Source: Ammonifex sp. | Lineage (GTDB): Bacteria > Bacillota > Desulfotomaculia > Desulfotomaculales > DYER01 | Length of the DNA stretch: 49,455 nucleotides | Assembly: GCA_020725605.1 (NCBI GenBank) | Contig: DYER01000103.1 | Location: forward strand, 1-49,455 | Direction: 5' to 3' | Shown here: positions 8,560 through 16,859 of the stretch, piece by piece | Numbering within the stretch: position 1 is the stretch's first letter | Layout: each line of letters begins with the position of its first letter | The notes under the pieces: generated by a model | Database searches by the model: none | What the model was told of the DNA's origin: nothing | Seen by the model: only the letters and a program-made list of their open reading frames with translations | Made by a program: the position numbers and the translations under genes

Positions 8560-9543
8560 TCAGCACGCCTTCGCGGATTTTATCTTTTCGATCAGCACGG
8601 GCACAAACTCCCGGTAGTCTTCCACCACACCCAGGTGGGCGGAATGGAAGATGGGAGCCTCCGGGTCGATGTTGATACCCACGATGACCCTGCTGTTAGC
8701 GACCCCAGCCATGTGCTGGCTCGAACCCGAGATCGCGACGGCCACGTAAAGGTCCGGCGAAACGATCTTTCCGGTCAATCCGATCTGCCTGGTTGCGGGT
8801 AGCCAGCCTGCATCCACCGCGGCCCTGGAGCCGCCCACGGCGCCGCCCAGAAGCCCCGCCAGCTCTTCCAGCATAGCAAAGGGCTCCGGCCCCCCTATGC
8901 CGCGCCCGCCGGCCACCACCACCTTTGCCTCCTCCAGCTTGACGCCAGACTCCGTCTCCTTGTGTACCTCCACCACCCTCGTGCGCGGCTGGCCTCCCCG
9001 CGGGGTAGCCTCGACATAGTCCACCTGCGGGTCGGCCCGGTAGGGATGTTCGAGGGGCCTCAGGGCGCGCGGCCGCACGGTGATGACCTGCCCCTCCCGC
9101 GCCGCAAACACCGCGTGGACCTTGCCCCCGTAGATGGGCCGCGTGAGCAGGATCTCCCGCCCGTCGTCGGCGACCCTGATGCTCAGGCAGTCCGTGACGA
9201 TGCCGTAGCTCAGGCGGTGGGCCACGCGGGGAGCCAGCTGCCGCCCCACCGGGGTACCGGCAAACATGATCAGTACGGGTCTAATCCCGGTACACGTTTC
9301 GGCAAGAGCGGCTAGGTAGGACTCGGGGTCCGAAGGATTAGCCGTGGCGACTTTGACCACGATGACGCGGTCGGCCCCCGCTTGCCCGAGTTCTCCCGTC
9401 CTCTGTCCGCCGTCCCCATCCAGCACGCAACAGAGCACTTCCATCTTCAGCTTATCGGCCACGCTCCTGGCCCCGCCCAGGACCTCCAGCGCGTTGCGAC
9501 CCACTTTACCGTTCTCCAGTTCGGCAAAGACAAGAACCGCCAA
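8560..9543 (-). CDS. etfA: Electron transfer flavoprotein, alpha subunit
   Basis: About 327 residues from TTG 9543 (GGGGAGG 9 nt upstream); the frame is open further but only this start gives the expected N terminus AVLVFAELENGKVG. The C-terminal FAD-binding domain is complete: VVAGGRGIG, LTGKIVSPDLYVAVAISGS, QHMAGVANSRVIVGINIDPE. Accepts electrons from the acyl-CoA dehydrogenase in this cluster. Order in transcription is gamma-CA-like, etfB, etfA, HdrD-like. Confidence 0.94.
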   Translation of the reverse strand: MAVLVFAELENGKVGRNALEVLGGARSVADKLKMEVLCCVLDGDGGQRTGELGQAGADRVIVVKVATANPSDPESYLAALAETCTGIRPVLIMFAGTPVGRQLAPRVAHRLSYGIVTDCLSIRVADDGREILLTRPIYGGKVHAVFAAREGQVITVRPRALRPLEHPYRADPQVDYVEATPRGGQPRTRVVEVHKETESGVKLEEAKVVVAGGRGIGGPEPFAMLEELAGLLGGAVGGSRAAVDAGWLPATRQIGLTGKIVSPDLYVAVAISGSSQHMAGVANSRVIVGINIDPEAPIFHSAHLGVVEDYREFVPVLIEKIKSAKAC

Positions 9544-9562
9544 CCCTACCCACCTCCCCGAC

Positions 9563-10369
9563 TCATACCAGCCTGGCTTCCCGGAGCTTTCCGAGTAGCG
9601 CCAGGGCCTTTTCCGCGGGACTCTCGCCCGCAATAAACTCACAGACCGTGGTCGACACCGGAGTGAACAGTTCTTTGAGGCCCCCGTGAACGCGGCACCG
9701 TTCCAAATCGCCTCCGTCGATCCCCAATTCGGAAAGCGTCAGCACCGACACTTTACGCCGGTGGGCCATCATGATGTCCTTTATCTTGGCCATGCGGAGC
9801 ACGTTGGTTTCGTCGTTGGTCACGGTCGCTAGCACGGGCAACTCCGCCTCGAGGAACTGCCAGCCCCCTTCTATTTCAGTCTTAAACACCATTCTGTTAC
9901 CGTCCGCGGATACCACCTGTGATACGAAACCGACGCACGGCAGTCCCAGTTCGTCCGCCAGAAGGAACCCCACGACCCCTGCATCCCAGTCCCCGGCCTG
10001 CCGACCGCACAGCACGAGGTCCGGAAGGCCGACCTTCCGTATGGCCGAGGCGAGCACGCGGGCGACACCGTACCCGTCCTCCAGCTTGGATGTCTCCTTT
10101 TTCACCAGCACCGCCTCGTCGGCCAACAGGCTCAGGGCTTTGCGTAAGGTTTGCTCCGCGCTTTCGGGTCCGTAGCTCAAAGCCACAATCTGAGTACCCG
10201 GCACCTTATCCTTCAACTGTAGTGCTATTTCCAAGGCGTTCTCATCAAAGGGGCTAATGGTAAGCGGATACTTGTTAGCGGCAGGCTTTCCGGTTTCTGG
10301 GTCTATGACCAAATCCGAAGGCAAAGCATCGGGATCGGGAATCTGTTTGAGGCAAACCACTATCTTCAT
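9563..10369 (-). CDS. etfB: Electron transfer flavoprotein, beta subunit
   Basis: 268 residues, starting MKIVVCLKQIPDPD, with the AMP-binding half DLVLCGRQAGDWDAGVVGFLLADELGLP and the conserved C-terminal recognition region. ATG 10369 overlaps the stop of the hexapeptide-repeat gene as ATGA, so the two are translationally coupled. Whether it is an ordinary or a bifurcating ETF is not decided by inspection; no FixC/X-like partner is present, favouring an ordinary ETF working with the HdrD-like protein. Confidence 0.94.
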   Translation of the reverse strand: MKIVVCLKQIPDPDALPSDLVIDPETGKPAANKYPLTISPFDENALEIALQLKDKVPGTQIVALSYGPESAEQTLRKALSLLADEAVLVKKETSKLEDGYGVARVLASAIRKVGLPDLVLCGRQAGDWDAGVVGFLLADELGLPCVGFVSQVVSADGNRMVFKTEIEGGWQFLEAELPVLATVTNDETNVLRMAKIKDIMMAHRRKVSVLTLSELGIDGGDLERCRVHGGLKELFTPVSTTVCEFIAGESPAEKALALLGKLREARLV

Positions 10370-10884
10370 GTTTGTTGCCCCCCGCTGATGGTCTCTACCA
10401 CGCCCTTCGCGTAGCTATCGCATAGCTGAGTATAGATATCCACGGCGAAGCCGAGATTTGTCACTTCGTCGGGGTCGAGTTGCCTCACGATACGAGCGGG
10501 AATGCCCCATACCAAGGAGCGCGGTGGACAGAAAAACTTTCCCGTTACCAGGGAATGGGCACCGATTAAACTCTGGGCCCCGATCCGCGCGCCGGTCAGG
10601 ACGGTAGCGTGCATCCCGATCATGGCCCCATCACCAACCTCGGCGCTGCGGACTACGGCGCCGTGCCCCACGGTTACGCCGTCGCCAATTTTCACAGGGA
10701 TGCCCCGATCGCTGTGAATGACCGCGCAATCCTGAACATTGACGCGCCTGCCGATAACGACCTTGCCCTCGTCTCCCCGAATCACTGCGTTAAACCAAAC
10801 GCTCGAACCTTCTCCTATTTCGACGTCACCCGCCACCACCGCCCCTTTGGCCAAAAATACCGAGGGATGAAGCCGGGGGTTCAT
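10366..10884 (-). CDS. Gamma-carbonic anhydrase-like hexapeptide protein (PaaY/CaiE-like)
   Basis: 172 residues of left-handed beta-helix repeats (VVAGDVEIGEGSSVWFNAVI...). Three metal-ligand histidines are in place: AVIHSD, VGHGAVV and GMHATVL. The family includes carbonic anhydrases and PaaY/CaiE, a hexapeptide thioesterase or accessory protein in phenylacetate and carnitine CoA pathways; the setting among CoA ligases and the ETF operon favours the latter. Start ATG 10884 has AGGAGG 8 nt upstream. Coupled to etfB by ATGA. Confidence 0.85.
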   Translation of the reverse strand: MNPRLHPSVFLAKGAVVAGDVEIGEGSSVWFNAVIRGDEGKVVIGRRVNVQDCAVIHSDRGIPVKIGDGVTVGHGAVVRSAEVGDGAMIGMHATVLTGARIGAQSLIGAHSLVTGKFFCPPRSLVWGIPARIVRQLDPDEVTNLGFAVDIYTQLCDSYAKGVVETISGGQQT

Positions 10885-10935
10885 TAACCCCACCTCCTGC
10901 CAAACAAGAACGGACCTACCCGAAACGGGACAACT

Positions 10936-12177
10936 TCACGGTATGTAGTTTCGGAGCAAGCCGGATGCACCGATTAAACTTAGCACTTCGCTGCAGCCGT
11001 CCTCTATCAGGGCCGCCCGCGCGTCCCGCAGGAGCTTCTCCACGGGGAACTCCCGGCTCAGGCCGTATCCTCCGTAGATCTGAACGGCCTCGTGAGCGTT
11101 CTGAAACGCGACCTCCGTGCAGTACACCTTCGCCCCCACGGCGTATTCAATGGGCGCGGGTATGGCCGTGAAGCAGTACTCCACGGCCACCCGCGAGTAG
11201 GCACGGGCCGTCTCTACCCGCACGAACATATCGAAGAGTTTTTTCTGGATCAGCTGGTGCTCGCAGATGCGCTTGCCCCCCTGTACCCGGTCCTTCGCGT
11301 AGGTAAGGGCGAACTCGAGGGCGGCCCGGGCTACACCCGTAAACAAAGAAGCCATGCCGCAGTTGGCCACACTGAGCACCTGCTGCACCCAGAACTCGTA
11401 GCGGTCCGGGCCCACCAGCATGTACTCCTTGGGGATCCTGACGTTGTGGAAGAACAGTTCGCCCTGCGGCAGGTCGAGCTGTCCGAGTTTCCTTAGTACA
11501 GGCCCCTTCGAGACCCCAGGCAGGTCCAGCGGCACCACCGCGATGCCGCCGCCAGCCATGCCCTTGGAGGAGTCGATGCCTACGAAGAGGAGGGCGTGGG
11601 TGGCCACGGGCCCGTTTGAGATCCACGCGGACTTCTGTCCGGTGATGACCCAGGTATCTCCATCCTGTCTCGCCCTCACGGTGTGACTGATGGCCGGGTC
11701 GCGGAACTGCGGGGTGCCGGCCATCAGGGTGTCCGAACCGTGGTCGGGCTCGGTGATGCCCCAGCACCCGATGATTCTGGCCTCAGTATCCCTAACGTAC
11801 GGTTTGACCAGGTCCTCGATCAGACGCTGATTCCCCGGGCTCATGCGCACCAGCCAGGCGGCGGGATAAACGTCCACGTCCTGCGATAGGGCCAGGCCCA
11901 CCGAACCCCAGCCCAGTTCCTCCCAGATGATGTGATGCTCGATGGGGCCCAGACCACTACCGCCCAAGTCTTCGGGAATAAATGTGAGGTGGAAGCCCAT
12001 TTCCCGCATCTTTTTCTTGCAGTCCCACCACAGGGACCCTTCCCTGAGGGCCTCGGCTGGGTCGAGCCGGTCGATTTCTTGCCCCGCCGGCCGCAGAACC
12101 TCCTGTGCAAACCGGTGGACCTCTTCTTTGAGCGCTTCCTGCGCATCGGTCAGTCTGAGATTCAGATCCAGGTACAC
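10936..12177 (-). CDS. Acyl-CoA dehydrogenase with Asp at the usual catalytic-Glu position
   Basis: 413-residue flavoprotein. The N-terminal helical domain, the middle beta domain with CWGITEPDHGSD and WVITGQKSAWISNGP, and the C-terminal helical domain with YGGYGLSREFPVEKLLRDAR are all complete. In medium-chain enzymes the base is Glu in the motif YEGT; here the ungapped equivalent is EDGC, with Asp393. At the alternative Glu position of isovaleryl-CoA dehydrogenase I see Ala. This suggests an unusual substrate. Start GTG 12177 follows GGGGGG. Donor to EtfAB. Confidence 0.9.
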   Translation of the reverse strand: MYLDLNLRLTDAQEALKEEVHRFAQEVLRPAGQEIDRLDPAEALREGSLWWDCKKKMREMGFHLTFIPEDLGGSGLGPIEHHIIWEELGWGSVGLALSQDVDVYPAAWLVRMSPGNQRLIEDLVKPYVRDTEARIIGCWGITEPDHGSDTLMAGTPQFRDPAISHTVRARQDGDTWVITGQKSAWISNGPVATHALLFVGIDSSKGMAGGGIAVVPLDLPGVSKGPVLRKLGQLDLPQGELFFHNVRIPKEYMLVGPDRYEFWVQQVLSVANCGMASLFTGVARAALEFALTYAKDRVQGGKRICEHQLIQKKLFDMFVRVETARAYSRVAVEYCFTAIPAPIEYAVGAKVYCTEVAFQNAHEAVQIYGGYGLSREFPVEKLLRDARAALIEDGCSEVLSLIGASGLLRNYIP

Positions 12178-12214
12178 CTGTTTTCGCCCCCCAGAGTATT
12201 GTTTCGGGCGGCGT

Positions 12215-13456
12215 TTAGCAGCGCTCCAGTATGTGGACGCTAAGGGAAGCCGCCTCGTACCCTATGTTGCCGCCGCCGTTGGCCGCCAGGGCCAGCCGCG
12301 CCCCCTCGACCTGCCGCGCCCCTGCCTCTCCGCGAAGCTGCAGCACCAATTCGTAAACTTGGGACAAGCCGGAGGCTCCCAGCGGATGCCCCTTGCATTC
12401 CAGTCCTCCCGAGGGATTGACGGGAATCTTACCTCCCAGCGTCGTGGCACCGGATTCGGCAAAGGGCCCTCCCTCGCCCACGGGACAGAACCCCAGTTGC
12501 TCCACCTCTGCCAGTTCGCCAAAGGCCGTGGCATCGTGCACCTCGGCTACGTCGATATCTTCCGGCCCTACCCCGGCCATTTCGTAGGCCAGCCGCCCGG
12601 CGCGCCCGCAGATGTCCTCCTCGTCCAGCCCCCGATCCCGGCCGCTCAGCAGTATTGAGGCCCGGATGCGGACCGGCCTGGGCCCGATCAACCGCCTGAG
12701 GTAGGACTCGGAGCAGAGTACCGCAGCCGCGGCACCATCGCTTATAGGAGCGCACATTGCCCTTGTCAGGGGCCAAGCGATCACCTTGTCGGCCAGTATT
12801 TCTTCCACGGTCATGGGTTTTCCGTACTGGGCCAGAGGATTAAGGGACCCGTGGTAATGATTCTTGCTGGCTATCACGGCCAGCTGTCGCTGGGTGGTCC
12901 CGAAGCGGGCCATGTGCCAGTGGGCCATGCCGGCGTAAACGTCCATGAAGGCGCTCTTGCTCTTTCCGGCCACGGGTTCCTCCACCCGGGGCACTTCCAG
13001 CCCCACAAGGTCCTTCACCCGGTACCACATATTCAGTTGTTCGTTGCGCTTCTCGACATCCACTGCGGCATCGAAGACCCCGAAGAGCTTTTCCCGGTCG
13101 TCCGTAAACAGCTTTTCCACGCCGAGGGCCATCACGCAGTCATACATCCCGCTCTTTACCGCTAGCCAGGCGCCGTGCAGGGCGGTGGCGCCGCTGGCGC
13201 AGGCGTTTTCCACGTTCACCACCGGGAGGTCGCCGATGCCGCAGGAGCGCAAAACCACCTGGCCGCGGACCATGTGCTGTCCCGACATGTAGCCCCAGGC
13301 CGTGTTGGAAAACCAGACCCCCTGCAGCGCACCGATCGGAAGACCGCAGTCCCGGAGCGCGCCTTCTAGGGCCTCCCTGGCCAGCTCCTTGACGTTGCGC
13401 TCGGGATGCTTTCCGAAACGGGTCATGCCCACGCCGATTATATAAACGTCGCCCAT
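12215..13456 (-). CDS. Thiolase family protein, SCP-x/lipid-transfer-thiolase type
   Basis: 413 residues. The nucleophile Cys86 lies in NACASGATAL and the His357 motif in KGHPLGASG. The usual second catalytic Cys (CIGGG) is replaced in LALAANGGGNIGYEAA, as is usual for the SCP-x/steroid-thiolase branch, which acts on branched or bulky 3-ketoacyl-CoAs. It would cleave a beta-ketoacyl-CoA formed downstream of the acyl-CoA dehydrogenase. ATG 13456 has a GGGGGGAG site. No DUF35-like partner is adjacent, which many members of this branch have. Confidence 0.87.
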   Translation of the reverse strand: MGDVYIIGVGMTRFGKHPERNVKELAREALEGALRDCGLPIGALQGVWFSNTAWGYMSGQHMVRGQVVLRSCGIGDLPVVNVENACASGATALHGAWLAVKSGMYDCVMALGVEKLFTDDREKLFGVFDAAVDVEKRNEQLNMWYRVKDLVGLEVPRVEEPVAGKSKSAFMDVYAGMAHWHMARFGTTQRQLAVIASKNHYHGSLNPLAQYGKPMTVEEILADKVIAWPLTRAMCAPISDGAAAAVLCSESYLRRLIGPRPVRIRASILLSGRDRGLDEEDICGRAGRLAYEMAGVGPEDIDVAEVHDATAFGELAEVEQLGFCPVGEGGPFAESGATTLGGKIPVNPSGGLECKGHPLGASGLSQVYELVLQLRGEAGARQVEGARLALAANGGGNIGYEAASLSVHILERC

Positions 13457-13480
13457 CTTACTCCCCCCGAAACCGACGAG

Positions 13481-13521
13481 GACCGTGACGTGTTACTTCC
13501 GTCCAGTAACACGCCACGGTC
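13481..13521 (-). other. Strong intercistronic hairpin between paaK-like and thiolase genes
   Basis: Near-perfect inverted repeat: GACCGTGACGTGTTACT pairs with AGTAACACGCCACGGTC around a 7-nt loop. No T-run follows on the minus strand, so it is more likely an mRNA-stabilising or processing element than an intrinsic terminator. Confidence 0.6.
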
Positions 13522-13529
13522 TTCCTGCG

Positions 13530-14891
13530 TCACTTTTTTTCTTGCGGTTCGATAACGATGTACCTGGCCTTCATCTCCGCCCTGGGCAGCGTACCCTCGG
13601 GAACGAGCTCCACTTCGTCCGGGGACCAGACCAGAGCCGTGCGTATGCGGTCCGCGATGCGCGACTTCAGACCCGGTAGTTGTTCCTGAGTAACCGACGT
13701 CCCGTACTCCACCCGCAGCCGCACGGGCCCGCGCACGGCGAAGGCCTCGGGCTTCTCGGAGAGCACGATCTGGAAAATGCCCGTGACGTCGGGCATCATC
13801 TGCGACAGCACGTCCTTGACCGCCGAGGGCCAGGTCTTCACACCCTTGACCTTCAGCATGTCGTCGATGCGGCCGATGACGCTGATCCTTATGCCGGGGT
13901 AACCGCACTCGCAGGGCGAGGTGAAAACCTTGATACGGTCCCCGACCTCGAAGCGGATCAGCGGCGCGCACTCCTTTTCCAGCGAGGTATACACCAAACT
14001 GCCTTCGGCACCGTCCGCAAGATCCATGGGGGCCTTGGTGTCGGGGTCCACCAGTTCGTTGAGGCAGTACTCCCGGGCCACGAAGTGCATTCCCTGCTTG
14101 AAACGGCACTCCACCCAGTCCGCGGGAATCATTTCCGGCGTGCCCATCACGTCGCGCAGGTCACAACCCCAGATCTCCTCGATACGCTTCTTGACTGCCG
14201 GTATGCCGGCGCCCGGCTCCCCACCGCAGCACATCTTGCGGAAGCCCAGCTCCCGGGGATCCCTGTTCAGTATCTGGCGGACCCGCTCGGCGAGATGTTC
14301 GGCGTACGAAGGGGTGCAGGCTATGGCATTGGCCTTCGTGTCCATGGCGATCATCAGTAGCCGCTCGGCCATCACCGGCACGCCCACCGGTACGAGGGTG
14401 GCACCCAGTTCCCGGGCCGAATCGATCAACGCGTAGCCGGAGATCCAGGTCGAAAGGGCCAGGGCGTGGAGGTAGACGTCGGTGGGACGCATCCCGGCCA
14501 GCCAGAAGGTGCGCTTTACGCACTCCTTCCACATCTGGTAGTCCCTTTGGGTCACGCCGGTGTAGGTCGGCTTTCCGGTGGTGCCGGTGGAAGCCGTCAC
14601 CAGCACCACGTCTTCGTAGTTGCAGCACAGGTTGGTCCCGAAAGGATAGCCCTGGGCCTGCAAATCGCGCAGCTCTTCCTTCGTAGTCAATGGGACCTTG
14701 GTGGCGAAATCGTCGAAGTTCTTGATGTCGGCCGGCTTTATCCCTGCCTCGTCAAACTTTTTCCGGTAAAAGGGTGATTTTTCGTACACGTACTCCAGCA
14801 TCTTTTTCAGCTTTTCCCACTGCAACCGGCGCATTTTTTCTTCGGACATGAGCTCCATCTCCGGATTCCACGCCAGCCTTTCTACATACAT
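13530..14891 (-). CDS. Phenylacetate-CoA ligase family protein (PaaK-like)
   Basis: 453 residues. Typical PaaK layout: N-terminal helix LKKMLEYVYEKSPFYRKKFDEAG, adenylation loop TASTGTTGKPTYTGVT, then GGEPGAGIPAVKKRIEE, and a C-terminal domain ending in LPRAEMKARYIVIE with the catalytic Lys. Family members activate phenylacetate and other aryl or aliphatic acids with ATP and CoA. With three ligases in the cluster, the true substrate is open. ATG 14891 lies downstream of AAGGAGGT. Confidence 0.86.
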   Translation of the reverse strand: MYVERLAWNPEMELMSEEKMRRLQWEKLKKMLEYVYEKSPFYRKKFDEAGIKPADIKNFDDFATKVPLTTKEELRDLQAQGYPFGTNLCCNYEDVVLVTASTGTTGKPTYTGVTQRDYQMWKECVKRTFWLAGMRPTDVYLHALALSTWISGYALIDSARELGATLVPVGVPVMAERLLMIAMDTKANAIACTPSYAEHLAERVRQILNRDPRELGFRKMCCGGEPGAGIPAVKKRIEEIWGCDLRDVMGTPEMIPADWVECRFKQGMHFVAREYCLNELVDPDTKAPMDLADGAEGSLVYTSLEKECAPLIRFEVGDRIKVFTSPCECGYPGIRISVIGRIDDMLKVKGVKTWPSAVKDVLSQMMPDVTGIFQIVLSEKPEAFAVRGPVRLRVEYGTSVTQEQLPGLKSRIADRIRTALVWSPDEVELVPEGTLPRAEMKARYIVIEPQEKK

Positions 14892-14919
14892 GGGCCCTTG
14901 GTACCTCCTTGTTGAAAAC

Positions 14920-16839
14920 TTAGCACCGGAGTGCTGCGTCGCGGGCCGTCCGCACGGCCCCGGCCAGCCCCGCCGGCCGCAGCGCGTCTCCCACCGGGAG
15001 AAAGCGAATCCGTCCCTGAACCCGCCGCCACCAGGGCGCCCTTGGTGTAACCTGCCTCGTGACCACGACGGCGTCGGCCCGGAACAACCGATTGCCGACC
15101 CATACGCCCTCCCTGGTGATGGAGCTTACGCGGCAGTTGGGAAACAGGTCCACCCCCGCCTCGGCCAGACGGGCGAGCAGGAAAGCACGCGTGATGGGTT
15201 CCACATCGCCCGCCGGTTCCGCTGCGTCCTCCAGAACCGTTACCTCCTTGCCCGCGGCAACCAGGTACTCGGCCACCGCCACCCCCACCCTGTTACTTCC
15301 CAGCACGGCGAACCGGACCTGCGCGTCTTCCTTTCCTTCCAGCACCGCGACGGGCTCGACCACACGGGCGCCTGCCTCCACCGGGACGTCGGGCGGAGCG
15401 TAACCGCAACCCGTGGCCACCACCACCAGGTCCGGCTCCTTTATGCGGACCATGGACGGGGTCACCTCGGTCCCGGTGACCACCTGCACCCCGTTGCGCT
15501 CCAGCTCGCGCCCGAAGTACTCGACTAGCCCCCGCAGCTCCCCGTAACCGGGCAGGGTCGCAAGCAGGCCGCAGTTGCCGCCCAGCCGGGGGCGCCTTTC
15601 CAACAGGCTTACGAGATGTCCCCCCTGCGCCGCCACCAGAGCCGCCTGCATGCCCGCCGGCCCTCCGCCAGCCACCAGAATCCTCTTGGGCACCTCCGTC
15701 CCGGTTACTTCGGTGCCCTCTCGGCCAACCATCGGGTTCACCGCGCACCGCAGGGGCTTGCCCTGCACCAAGCGCGCCACGCAGTGGTTGCAACCGATGC
15801 ACTTCCTGATCTCGGAGACGAGGCCGCGCCGCGCCTTGGAGAGAAACTGTGGGTCCGCCACCAAGGGGCGGGCCAGGGCCACGGCATCGGCCACGTTGCT
15901 TACGAGCGCGTGTTCGGCAAGGAAGGGGTCGTTTATCCTGCCGCCGCAAATGACGGCGGCGCGCTTCACCGCTCCCTTCAGGGCCGCGGCCAGATGCAAG
16001 TGCACGCCCCGCGCCGCGCGTCCGGGCGGCACGGTCAGGTGGTAGGTCTCTGCTACTCCCGGCCGCACCCGAAAGCCGGAAACTCCCGCCTCCTCGAGGA
16101 GAGACGCCATTTTCCGCGCCTCAGCCGGCGCGATGCCCCCCGGGAGGAACTCGTGGACCGGGAGGTCAAACAGAATCGGATAATCCGCGCCCACTGCGGC
16201 CCGGACCGCTTCTATGACTTCGAGTGCAAACCGCATGCGGTTGGAGAAGCTACCGCCGTAACCGTCCCGCCGCCGGTTGGTATACGGAGACAGGAACTGT
16301 GCGATGAGGTAACCACCGCCTCCTCCGAGAAGCACCGCGTCGAATCCCGCTGCTTTGGCACGTCCGGCCGCGCGTCCGAAGGCCTCCACGCTCTCTCTGA
16401 TCCCGTCCCGATCCAACTCCTGGGGTTCGGGGAGGGGCACCATTCCCATGAGGCTGCCCCTCACGGCGGAAGGCGCAACCGGTGGCTCCCCGCCCGTACG
16501 GGATAGCACCGTCTGCCGGCCGGCGTGATATAGCTGCACTGCGGCCCTGGCTCCGAGCCGGTGAATCGTCGACACCAGTCGGGCGTACTGCTCTATCCGG
16601 GCATCGTCGTCAAGGTACAGCAACGGGGCGGGCAGGAACAGGCCGCCCTTCTTCCTGTCCACCGCCGCCCCGCCCACAATTATCAGGGCCACATCACCGT
16701 GCGCCCGCTCGCGGTAGAAACGTACCATCCTTTCGGTGGGATTTCCGGCACCGTCGGCATACCCCGTGGTCAGTGGCGCCATTACGACCCGGTTCTTCAG
16801 TTCAAGATTACCGATTCGGATGGGCTCGAGCAGGCGCAT
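14920..16839 (-). CDS. NADH:flavin oxidoreductase / 2,4-dienoyl-CoA reductase-like protein
   Basis: About 639 residues from ATG 16839. An FMN TIM barrel (residues 1 to about 340, start LEPIRIGNLELKNRVVMAPL, LYHAGRQ, FSNRMRFALEVI) is followed by a [4Fe-4S] motif CIGCNHCVARLVQGKPLRC and a FAD/NAD(P) domain (ILVAGGGPAGMQAALVAAQGG). This is the FadH/trimethylamine-dehydrogenase architecture; family members reduce conjugated enoyl-CoAs or other C=C bonds. In this cluster a role on an unsaturated or cyclic acyl-CoA is plausible. The ribosome-binding site is weak (GGGACTG). Confidence 0.87.
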   Translation of the reverse strand: MRLLEPIRIGNLELKNRVVMAPLTTGYADGAGNPTERMVRFYRERAHGDVALIIVGGAAVDRKKGGLFLPAPLLYLDDDARIEQYARLVSTIHRLGARAAVQLYHAGRQTVLSRTGGEPPVAPSAVRGSLMGMVPLPEPQELDRDGIRESVEAFGRAAGRAKAAGFDAVLLGGGGGYLIAQFLSPYTNRRRDGYGGSFSNRMRFALEVIEAVRAAVGADYPILFDLPVHEFLPGGIAPAEARKMASLLEEAGVSGFRVRPGVAETYHLTVPPGRAARGVHLHLAAALKGAVKRAAVICGGRINDPFLAEHALVSNVADAVALARPLVADPQFLSKARRGLVSEIRKCIGCNHCVARLVQGKPLRCAVNPMVGREGTEVTGTEVPKRILVAGGGPAGMQAALVAAQGGHLVSLLERRPRLGGNCGLLATLPGYGELRGLVEYFGRELERNGVQVVTGTEVTPSMVRIKEPDLVVVATGCGYAPPDVPVEAGARVVEPVAVLEGKEDAQVRFAVLGSNRVGVAVAEYLVAAGKEVTVLEDAAEPAGDVEPITRAFLLARLAEAGVDLFPNCRVSSITREGVWVGNRLFRADAVVVTRQVTPRAPWWRRVQGRIRFLPVGDALRPAGLAGAVRTARDAALRC

Positions 16840-16859
16840 CGGAAAAATCAGTCCCTGCC

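Noticed and set aside
13481-13521. Strong hairpin read as a transcription terminator that would split the cluster
   Set aside because: There is no U-run after it on the minus strand and the thiolase gene follows with a normal ribosome-binding site, so I list it as a processing or stability element.
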